From Actinomycetota bacterium (GTDB lineage Bacteria > Actinomycetota > Actinomycetes > Nanopelagicales > Nanopelagicaceae): DNA of 18,667 bases. Below the pieces are notes generated by a model, which saw only the letters and a list, made by a program, of their open reading frames with translations, was not told where the DNA came from and made no database searches. The stretch is from NCBI GenBank assembly GCA_009698515.1, contig WLQA01000003.1, positions 1 through 18,667 of the forward strand, written 5' to 3'. Positions 5,833-12,075 of this stretch are shown piece after piece (within the stretch, counting starts at the first letter, position 1; every line of letters starts with the position of its first letter). The position numbers and the translations under genes were made by a program.

Positions 5833-8019
5833 ATGGCAAGCCTTGAAACTCGAATCCAAAATGTTGTGGGGGATCGAACCGCTGCCGTTTTAGAAAAATC
5901 ATTTGGCATTACGACTGTAAATGAATTACTTCGCCACTATCCCAGACGTTATGAGGTTCGAGGTGAGTTAACAGATATTTCCAAACTTTTAGCTGATGAT
6001 GAAGTAACTATTTTGGCGCAGATTGATCGTGTCAGTCTGCGACGAGCAAATGGAAAAAATATATTAGAGGTAGTGGTCACCGACGGCAGCGCCAATCTTT
6101 CATTAACATTTTTTAATCAGGCTTGGCGCGAGAAGGATCTGAAGGCGGGCCGAGTTGGATTATTTGCAGGAAAGGTTGGAGTCTTTAAGGGTAAGCGCCA
6201 GTTAGCCCATCCAGATTATCAATTAATTCCAGATGGAGATGATGTAGATGCGGCGGTAGCAGAGTTTGCTGGAAAGTACTTGCCGGTCTATCCAGCTTCG
6301 GCCAAATTGCCATCCTGGAAAGTCATGCAATGTATGAAATTAGTGACTGATTCATTAGATGAAATTCCAGATTATTTACCTGAGCAAATCACAAAAAAAT
6401 ATAAGTATCCAGATTTAAAACATGCCTTTATCAACATTCATCAACCAAAAGATTTACTTGATGCACAAATTGCTACCGAGCGACTTACTTTTGATGAAGC
6501 ACTGCTTCTTCAACTTTTGCTAGGTCAACGCAGAGCTGAAATTGTTAAGTTAAATACCAAGAATCGCACGCCAAATACTCCGGTTCTAGTTAAAGCATTT
6601 GAAGAGCGATTGCCATTTAAATATACACAGGGCCAGCAATTGGTAAATCAAGAGATTGAAAAAGATTTAGCCAATAAATATCCGATGCACCGGTTGCTAC
6701 AAGGTGAGGTTGGATCTGGAAAAACTGTGGTTGCACTTCGCGCCATGCTTTCAGTAGTTGATTCCGGCGGTCAAGCGGCATTGCTGGCACCAACTGAAGT
6801 TTTAGCACAGCAGCACTTTCGTACTATTAAAAAATTATTAGGAGAATTAGCAGAGGCCGGTACTTTGCAAGGTGGTGTAATCGGCACAAGTGTTGAATTA
6901 CTAACTGGCTCATTGACCTCAGCTGCAAAAAAAGAGATTCATGCAAAATTAGCAAGTGGCCAAACTGGAATTGTGATTGGCACGCATGCATTAATTTCAG
7001 ATGGTGTTTCCTTTGCAGATTTGGGATTGGTTGTAGTTGATGAACAACATAGATTTGGTGTTGAGCAACGTGATGCACTTCGTATGAAAGCAAAGGAGCC
7101 ACCACATTTACTAGTTATGACAGCAACACCAATTCCTAGAACTGTGGCCATGACTGTCTTTGGTGATTTAGATATTTCAACGCTGCGCGAACTACCAGGC
7201 GGTCGAACACCAATTCAAACTCATCTCATTCCAGTAAAGGAAAAACCACATTACTTAGATCGTGCCTGGCAGCGAGTTAAAGAAGAGGTTGCAAAAGGAC
7301 ATCAGGTCTACATTGTCGCGCCGCGAATTATCAATCCAGATAAGAAATTAACTGAACGAGAAATATTGGCAGCTCAGTTATTAGGTGAAGAGTATTTAGA
7401 TAATGAGCCAATGACTGCGGTTGAGGAGTTAGCACCACAACTAGCAACTGGTGCGTTAAAGGGTTTAACTGTTGCCGTATTGCATGGCCGCCAAAGTAGT
7501 GACGAAAAGGATCAAACCATGGCCGCCTTTGCTAATGGGCAAATTCAAGTGTTAGTGGCGACAACTGTGATTGAAGTAGGTGTTGATGTTCCTAACGCTT
7601 CGATGATGGTGATTATGGATGCCGAACGTTTTGGTGTTTCACAGCTTCACCAATTACGTGGTCGTGTTGGTCGTGGCAGTGTGCCAGGTCTTTGTTTACT
7701 AGTTACATCTGCAGATGAAGGCACACAAACTATGGAGCGATTAAATGCGGTTGCCGCAACATTGGATGGATTTGAATTAGCCAGAATTGATTTAGAACAA
7801 CGTAAAGAAGGAGATGTATTGGGCTCTTCGCAATCTGGCGGAAAATCTCATTTACGTCTGCTGCGTGTACTTCGGGATGAAGATTTAATTGAAAAAGCTA
7901 GAACCGATGCACTTGCCTTATTGGAAGTTGATGCAACACTTAAGAATCAGCCACAATTGCTGGCAGAGGTAAATAAATTAAAGGAACAAGAGTCATCGGC
8001 ATTTATGGATAAATCATGA
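5833..8019 (+). CDS. recG: ATP-dependent DNA helicase RecG
   Basis: RecG is a monomeric superfamily 2 translocase that remodels stalled forks and Holliday junctions. The 728-residue protein has the N-terminal wedge/OB region (about residues 1-200), then Walker A GEVGSGKT (291-298), LLAPTEVLAQQH, the Walker B box DEQH (403-406, followed by RFGVEQR) and TATPIPRT. The C-terminal RecA fold carries VATTVIEVGVDVPNA and QLRGRVGRG, followed by the family tail GDVLGSSQSG. An insertion of charged residues after APRIINPDKKL is usual for actinobacterial RecG. The ATG at 5833 has no obvious ribosome-binding site, so translation may be leaderless. The stop overlaps rsmD by 4 nt. Confidence 0.97.
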   Translation: MASLETRIQNVVGDRTAAVLEKSFGITTVNELLRHYPRRYEVRGELTDISKLLADDEVTILAQIDRVSLRRANGKNILEVVVTDGSANLSLTFFNQAWREKDLKAGRVGLFAGKVGVFKGKRQLAHPDYQLIPDGDDVDAAVAEFAGKYLPVYPASAKLPSWKVMQCMKLVTDSLDEIPDYLPEQITKKYKYPDLKHAFINIHQPKDLLDAQIATERLTFDEALLLQLLLGQRRAEIVKLNTKNRTPNTPVLVKAFEERLPFKYTQGQQLVNQEIEKDLANKYPMHRLLQGEVGSGKTVVALRAMLSVVDSGGQAALLAPTEVLAQQHFRTIKKLLGELAEAGTLQGGVIGTSVELLTGSLTSAAKKEIHAKLASGQTGIVIGTHALISDGVSFADLGLVVVDEQHRFGVEQRDALRMKAKEPPHLLVMTATPIPRTVAMTVFGDLDISTLRELPGGRTPIQTHLIPVKEKPHYLDRAWQRVKEEVAKGHQVYIVAPRIINPDKKLTEREILAAQLLGEEYLDNEPMTAVEELAPQLATGALKGLTVAVLHGRQSSDEKDQTMAAFANGQIQVLVATTVIEVGVDVPNASMMVIMDAERFGVSQLHQLRGRVGRGSVPGLCLLVTSADEGTQTMERLNAVAATLDGFELARIDLEQRKEGDVLGSSQSGGKSHLRLLRVLRDEDLIEKARTDALALLEVDATLKNQPQLLAEVNKLKEQESSAFMDKS

Positions 8020-8591
8020 GCATGCGCATCATCGCTGGCGCCGGCAAAGGGCGAAAGTTATTTTCTCCACCGTCAATTACCAGACCTACATCTGACAGAG
8101 CGAGGGAAGGTTTATTCTCATCATTAATTTCAAGCTTTGGCACATTAGACGGTCTGCACTTTCTTGATTTGTTTGCAGGCTCTGGCGCAGTTGGCGTAGA
8201 GGCACTTTCAAGAGGTGCTGGCTTAGTTGAATCTGTTGAAAGTAACTCAGCAAGCGCCGAAGTTTGTGAAAAGAATTTTGCACTATTGCTGAATCAACCA
8301 GATTTAGGAAAGTTTAAAGTGCACACAACCACTACCTTTGAATATCTAAATCATCTTGCAAATAAAGAGTTTGAAATAATCTTTCTAGATCCACCATATG
8401 ATGTTTCTAATACTGAAATTGAGAAGATACTAAAGAAAATTCAAAGCAATAATTTACTAAGTAAATTTGGTGTTATCGCTATCGAACGCGATGCAAAAGG
8501 TGCAGTCTTTGCTTGGCCAGAAGGATTACAAGAGGTAAAGGTTCGCTCATATGGTCAAGGCGCAATTCACTATGGCTCACATGCGCAATAA
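8016..8591 (+). CDS. rsmD: 16S rRNA (guanine966-N2)-methyltransferase RsmD
   Basis: RsmD methylates G966 of 16S rRNA using S-adenosylmethionine. The 191-residue protein begins MRIIAGAGKGRKL after two extra residues. It has the SAM-binding motif FLDLFAGSGAVG (residues 49-60) and the catalytic DPPY (125-128) of N2-guanine methyltransferases. The ATG at 8016 overlaps the recG TGA (ATGA). An in-frame ATG at 8022 gives the more usual N-terminus and is an alternative start. The recG-rsmD-coaD order is the standard actinobacterial arrangement. Confidence 0.95.
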   Translation: MSMRIIAGAGKGRKLFSPPSITRPTSDRAREGLFSSLISSFGTLDGLHFLDLFAGSGAVGVEALSRGAGLVESVESNSASAEVCEKNFALLLNQPDLGKFKVHTTTTFEYLNHLANKEFEIIFLDPPYDVSNTEIEKILKKIQSNNLLSKFGVIAIERDAKGAVFAWPEGLQEVKVRSYGQGAIHYGSHAQ

Positions 8592-8632
8592 GTTTTAATT
8601 TCATACTTAAAATGGCAAACTTCGCATTTACT

Positions 8633-8641
8633 TGCTAGCGT
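8633..8641 (+). promoter_or_regulatory. Candidate extended -10 promoter for coaD, possibly leaderless
   Basis: TGC followed by TAGCGT (8636-8641) matches an extended TGN-TANNNT -10 element. Seven bases separate it from the coaD ATG at 8649, which would place the transcription start at or next to the A of the start codon. No Shine-Dalgarno is visible, consistent with a leaderless mRNA, a frequent arrangement in Actinobacteria. No -35 was identified. Confidence 0.4.
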
Positions 8642-8648
8642 TTAACTT

Positions 8649-9134
8649 ATGAGTCGAGTTGTATGTCCCGGATCCTTTGATCCAATCACAAATGGGCATT
8701 TAGATATTATCGAACGCGCCAGTTCATTATTTGATGAAGTTGTTATTGCGGTGTTGGTAAATCAAACTAAGAGCTCATTATTCACTGTTGAAGAGCGAAT
8801 TGAAATGATTAAAGAGGTAACTGCAAAATACAAGAATGTCCGGGTTGATTCCTGGTCTGGCCTATTAGTGGATTTTTGTAAATCTAACCAGATCAACACA
8901 ATCGTTAAAGGGCTAAGAGCGGTCAGCGATTTTGATTATGAATTACAGATGAGCCAAGTGAATTTGCAACTGCAAGGTGTAGAGACTTTATTTATGGCAA
9001 CTGCGCCATCACACTCATTTTTATCCTCATCATTAGTAAAGGAGATCGCAAGCCACGGCGGAGATGTTTCGGCATATATGCCAGCTGCGATAGTCAGTAA
9101 GTTAAAATCAAGAGTTGCTAGCAAAAAGTCGTAA
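8649..9134 (+). CDS. coaD: Phosphopantetheine adenylyltransferase CoaD
   Basis: CoaD transfers AMP from ATP to 4'-phosphopantetheine, the penultimate step of coenzyme A synthesis. The 161-residue length is standard. The nucleotidyltransferase TxGH motif is TNGH (residues 14-17) within CPGSFDPITNGHLDI. KGLRAVSDFDYELQM and SFLSSSLVKEIA are the conserved substrate and ATP loops. It is separated from rsmD by 57 bp that hold a likely promoter. The following coiled-coil gene starts 14 nt after its stop with a good ribosome-binding site. Confidence 0.97.
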   Translation: MSRVVCPGSFDPITNGHLDIIERASSLFDEVVIAVLVNQTKSSLFTVEERIEMIKEVTAKYKNVRVDSWSGLLVDFCKSNQINTIVKGLRAVSDFDYELQMSQVNLQLQGVETLFMATAPSHSFLSSSLVKEIASHGGDVSAYMPAAIVSKLKSRVASKKS

Positions 9135-9148
9135 CTGAAGGAGCAAAA

Positions 9149-9628
9149 ATGGATGTAGTAGAGAATATCGAAGCAGCAATAGCTGCCGTTGAAGAGGCTC
9201 GTTCTGTACCACTTTCTGCATCCTGTGTTCTTCATCGCGGTGAGATGTTGGATCTACTTGAAAATATTAAATCTTCATTTCCAAATGATTTAGCGAAAGC
9301 AATCACAATTTTGCGCCAGCAATCTGAAATAATTGAATCAGCAAATCAACAAGCAGATTCCATCATTGCCCAAGCTCGCGATGAGGTATCCCGACTTGTT
9401 GAACAAACGGCAATAGTTTCGGCAGCTAAAAAAGAGTCACAAAAAATTTTGGCAGAGGCCACCGCTGAAGGTAAGCAGGAGAAAGAGGAGATTGAGGCTT
9501 ACATAGATTCTCGCCTGGCAAACCTGGAGGTAATCTTAAATAAAACGTTAGATGTAATCAGTCGCGGCCGAGAAAAATTAGCCGGCGCTGATCCAAAGCA
9601 CGCCCTTTCTGATCTAAAAGATCGGTAA
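9149..9628 (+). CDS. SepIVA/DivIVA-like coiled-coil protein
   Basis: This 159-residue protein has no catalytic motif. Residues about 60-135 are a continuous charged coiled coil (QQADSIIAQARDEVSRLVEQ), and the N-terminus is a short helical region. Its place between coaD and a DUF177-rpmF-rnc cluster, and its composition, match the actinobacterial family represented by mycobacterial SepIVA (Rv2927c). That family is DivIVA-like and essential for septation, and is often mislabelled as ATP synthase subunit b. The mycobacterial protein is considerably longer, so this looks like a reduced version. AAGGAG (9138-9143) precedes the ATG by 5 nt. A role at the division septum or cell pole is inference from homology and context. 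Confidence 0.65.
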   Translation: MDVVENIEAAIAAVEEARSVPLSASCVLHRGEMLDLLENIKSSFPNDLAKAITILRQQSEIIESANQQADSIIAQARDEVSRLVEQTAIVSAAKKESQKILAEATAEGKQEKEEIEAYIDSRLANLEVILNKTLDVISRGREKLAGADPKHALSDLKDR

Positions 9629-9634
9629 GAATTA

Positions 9635-10219
9635 ATGGCCAGATCGGTCTTTGTATTTAACACACATGATTTACCGCATCGTGCTGGAGAAATGCGCGAA
9701 CATCAATTGCGCCTTCCAGTAAGTGAGCCAATTGGCGTGGATTTACTTTCCATTAAACCTGGCGAGAGCGTAGATGTTGAGCTGCGAATTACATCCGTTG
9801 ATGAAGGTGTATTAGCAACTGGTGAAATTACCGGCCTAGCAACTGGTGAATGTGGCAGATGTTTAGATCCAATTCAATGGCCAATAGATGAAGCGTTTAC
9901 AGAACTTTTTTATTATGAAACAGCTGCCAGCAGAGCAGCGGAGAAAAATAAAGGTAAAAAGCGAGATAGTAAGCGTGATGAAAAAACAGAGGTAAATTTA
10001 GATGAAGATGAATTAACTTTTATGGTTGGCGATGAAATTGATTTAGAACTGCCAATTAGAGATGCAGTTATTTTGAATCTGCCAGTTAATCCATTGTGCG
10101 ATGAGGATTGCCCTGGGCTGTGCCAAGGTTGCGGTGAGAAATGGATCAACTTGCCGGAGGGTCACGCGCATAATCCAGAGGATCCTAGATGGGCAGCTTT
10201 AAAAGGATTAGATCTCTAA
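9635..10219 (+). CDS. DUF177/YceD family protein
   Basis: This 194-residue member of the YceD/DUF177 family is usually encoded directly before rpmF and linked to large ribosomal subunit or rRNA production. Cys73 and Cys76 (CGRC) plus the C-terminal set Cys155, Cys159, Cys163 and Cys166 (CDEDCPGLCQGCG) form the conserved metal-binding-type cysteines. The middle (residues 98-125) is a lysine- and acid-rich low-complexity linker. It starts 6 nt after the SepIVA-like gene and is probably co-transcribed with it. The biochemical role is not settled for the family. Confidence 0.88.
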   Translation: MARSVFVFNTHDLPHRAGEMREHQLRLPVSEPIGVDLLSIKPGESVDVELRITSVDEGVLATGEITGLATGECGRCLDPIQWPIDEAFTELFYYETAASRAAEKNKGKKRDSKRDEKTEVNLDEDELTFMVGDEIDLELPIRDAVILNLPVNPLCDEDCPGLCQGCGEKWINLPEGHAHNPEDPRWAALKGLDL

Positions 10220-10335
10220 TTTCCCGCAGGGGATACGCCCGTTTTTACAAGAATGGATTTTTCCTAGATAATTCTCACCTGCTACTAATTAGTTAAGTAG
10301 CTAAGTAAAAAATATTATTTAAAGGAGTCCTGATC
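10220..10335 (+). other. Leader region upstream of rpmF
   Basis: This 116-bp gap holds the rpmF promoter (10244-10272) and an AT-rich leader. A weak GGG/CCC stem followed by five T's (about 10229-10246) could attenuate read-through from DUF177 but is too short to call. The palindrome ACTAATTAGT (10284-10293) lies in the leader, within a CTACT...AGTAG pairing. The strong ribosome-binding site AAAGGAG (10321-10327) precedes rpmF by 8 nt. Confidence 0.45.
10244..10272 (+). promoter_or_regulatory. Probable sigma-70-type promoter for rpmF-rnc
   Basis: TTTACA (10244-10249) and GATAAT (10267-10272) match the -35 (TTGACA) and -10 (TATAAT) consensus at five of six positions each, with a 17-bp spacer. 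Transcription would start near 10279, giving a leader of about 57 nt before rpmF. This is the best consensus promoter I found in the window. Confidence 0.55.
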
Positions 10336-10509
10336 ATGCCAGTACCAAAGCGAAAAATGTCGCGAGCACGCACTCGCTCTCGTCGAAGCATGTGGAAGAC
10401 AACTCCAGCGCATTTAGCAACATGTGAACAATGCCAATCTCCAAAGTTGCAACACACAGCTTGCCCAACTTGCGGAACATATAACCGTCGCCAAGTTCTA
10501 GAGGTTTAA
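10336..10509 (+). CDS. rpmF: 50S ribosomal protein L32
   Basis: This 57-residue protein starts MPVPKRKMSRARTRSRR, the classic L32 N-terminus. It carries the four-cysteine zinc ribbon Cys30, Cys33, Cys44 and Cys47 (CEQC...CPTC), so it is the zinc-binding form. AAAGGAG lies 8 nt upstream of the ATG. The DUF177-rpmF pairing is conserved across bacteria. Its last codons contain the GAGG that probably serves as the ribosome-binding site of rnc. Confidence 0.97.
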   Translation: MPVPKRKMSRARTRSRRSMWKTTPAHLATCEQCQSPKLQHTACPTCGTYNRRQVLEV

Positions 10510-10510
10510 T

Positions 10511-11194
10511 CTGTACTCTCGCCTGACCGAGCAACTCGGAATTTCGGTTAAGGATGAGTTGCTACAACTTGCATTAACGCACCGATCATTTTCATATGAA
10601 GCCGGTGGCTTACCAACTAATGAACGCATGGAGTTTCTTGGCGATGCAGTTCTTGGATTAGTTGTAACCGATGAGCTTTATGCAAAATTTCCAGATTTAG
10701 ATGAAAGTAGATTAAGTCCACTTCGCTCTGGTGTTGTAAATATGAGAGCACTGGCTCAAATCGCGCGTGATATTAATTTGGGTCAATATTTAAGAATTGG
10801 CAAAGGCGAAGAGGCTACAAATGGCAGAGATAAAAACTCTATCTTGGCCGATTCACTTGAAGCTTTAGTTGGTGCGATTTATCTTGAACATGGCTATACC
10901 AAGAGCGCTGAAATTATTTTGAATTTACTACGACCAGCTATAGATTCAGCTCAAAATTCTGGCGCTGCATTAGATGGCAAGACGGCATTACAAGAGTTGG
11001 CAGCATCATTAGGTTTAACATCACCAGAGTATGAAATTGGTGAATCTGGTCCAGATCACGATAAAAGTTTTACCGCAATTGCAATTTTAAGTGGCGAACG
11101 ATTCCCACAAGGGTTAGGAAAGAGTAAGCGCGAGGCGGAGCAATCTGCCGCAAAATTAGCGTGCGATCTATTGGCTAGCCGCAACAACAAATAA
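10511..11194 (+). CDS. rnc: Ribonuclease III, probable CTG start
   Basis: RNase III cleaves double-stranded RNA in rRNA maturation. With a CTG start at 10511 the product has 227 residues, the family's usual length. Its catalytic signature NERMEFLGDAVL has Glu38, Glu41 and Asp45, the same numbers as in E. coli RNase III. ILADSLEALVGAIYLEHG holds the second acidic pair, and the C-terminal dsRNA-binding domain begins at KTALQELAASLG. The frame between the rpmF stop and the first TTG (10559) encodes the conserved first helix (SRLTEQLGISVKDEL) but has no ATG, GTG or TTG. GAGG ends 6 nt before the CTG, one base after the rpmF stop. A TTG start at 10559, also with an AAGGA nearby, would remove that helix and is less likely. 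Confidence 0.92.
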   Translation: MYSRLTEQLGISVKDELLQLALTHRSFSYEAGGLPTNERMEFLGDAVLGLVVTDELYAKFPDLDESRLSPLRSGVVNMRALAQIARDINLGQYLRIGKGEEATNGRDKNSILADSLEALVGAIYLEHGYTKSAEIILNLLRPAIDSAQNSGAALDGKTALQELAASLGLTSPEYEIGESGPDHDKSFTAIAILSGERFPQGLGKSKREAEQSAAKLACDLLASRNNK

Positions 11195-11198
11195 TTAA

Positions 11199-12035
11199 AT
11201 GCCAGAGTTACCCGAGGTTGAAACTGTTAGGGCAGGCCTGGCAAAGTATGTAACTGGTAAGAAAATTACTTCCGCGCAGGCTTTTCATCCAAGGGCGGTT
11301 AAACCAAGCTCAATCGCACCAATTACTTCACTTGCTGGCAGCAGAATAAAAAGTGTGCAACGGCGAGGAAAATTCCTTTGGCTAACACTTGATCGACCAT
11401 ATGCTCTTGTTGCCCACCTTGGAATGAGCGGTCAATTATTGGTTACGCCAACTACAACTTCACCTCACAAACATATGCGAGCTAGATTTATGCTTTCAGG
11501 TGGCTTATCCCGAAGCAACAATGAAATTAGATTTGTAGATCAGCGTACTTTTGGCTGGGTTGGTGTTGAGGAGTATGCAGGTGATGTACCAATCTCAGTA
11601 GCACATATAGCACTTGATCCCTTTGAAAAAGAGTTTGATTTAGCCAAAGTAATTAATCGAATCCGAAAACGTAAATCAGCAATTAAGCCAACTCTGCTAA
11701 ATCAGGAGATAATTAGCGGAATAGGAAATATTTATGCTGATGAAGCTTTATGGAGAGCAAAAATACATCCAGAAATTGTTTGTGAAGATTTAAGTAAGGC
11801 TGAGGTTAAGCGCCTGATCAATTGTGCAATTGATGTAATGCAAGAGGCGATATTGGCAGGAGGTACCTCATTTGATGAGCAGTACAAGAATGTAAATGGT
11901 GAAAGTGGGTACTTCGAGCGATCACTTGCTGTGTATGGGCAAGAGGGTGAGCCATGTCCCAGATGTGGCAGCGCAATTGCCAGAATCGCCTTTGCGAATC
12001 GTTCTTCACACTTTTGTCAGCGTTGCCAGCGCTAA
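11199..12035 (+). CDS. mutM: Formamidopyrimidine-DNA glycosylase (Fpg/MutM)
   Basis: MutM excises 8-oxoguanine and ring-opened purines from DNA with lyase activity. The 278-residue protein starts MPELPEVETVR with the catalytic Pro2 and Glu3. Lys58 in RRGKFLWL is the conserved active-site lysine. NQEIISGIGNIYADEALW is the helix-two-turn-helix segment. The C-terminal zinc finger has Cys253, Cys256, Cys273 and Cys276 with Arg268 in the loop. It starts 4 nt after rnc. In many Actinobacteria an acylphosphatase gene lies between mutM and smc, but only 40 bp are present here. Confidence 0.97.
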   Translation: MPELPEVETVRAGLAKYVTGKKITSAQAFHPRAVKPSSIAPITSLAGSRIKSVQRRGKFLWLTLDRPYALVAHLGMSGQLLVTPTTTSPHKHMRARFMLSGGLSRSNNEIRFVDQRTFGWVGVEEYAGDVPISVAHIALDPFEKEFDLAKVINRIRKRKSAIKPTLLNQEIISGIGNIYADEALWRAKIHPEIVCEDLSKAEVKRLINCAIDVMQEAILAGGTSFDEQYKNVNGESGYFERSLAVYGQEGEPCPRCGSAIARIAFANRSSHFCQRCQR

Positions 12036-12063
12036 GAAGCGGTAATTTCGAGCGGTTTTTGGA

Positions 12064-12069
12064 TAGGTT
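12064..12069 (+). promoter_or_regulatory. Candidate -10 for smc, possibly leaderless
   Basis: TAGGTT matches the TANNNT -10 pattern and ends 6 nt before the smc ATG at 12076. Transcription would begin at about the start codon. The only Shine-Dalgarno-like alternative is this same weak TAGG. Spacing is very close to that of the candidate upstream of coaD. Read-through from mutM cannot be excluded. Confidence 0.35.
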
Positions 12070-12075
12070 GCGCCT

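Noticed and set aside
8593..8612. TTTTAA/TTAAAA inverted repeat after rsmD as a terminator
   Set aside because: The stem is six A/T pairs only, without G/C pairs, and is expected by chance in AT-rich spacer.
10229..10246. Intrinsic terminator after the DUF177 gene
   Set aside because: The GGG/CCC stem is three to four pairs. The five T's follow it but the hairpin is too weak to call.
10559..11194. rnc starting at TTG 10559
   Set aside because: It would delete the conserved first helix of RNase III. The upstream frame is conserved in sequence character and has a GAGG-CTG start.
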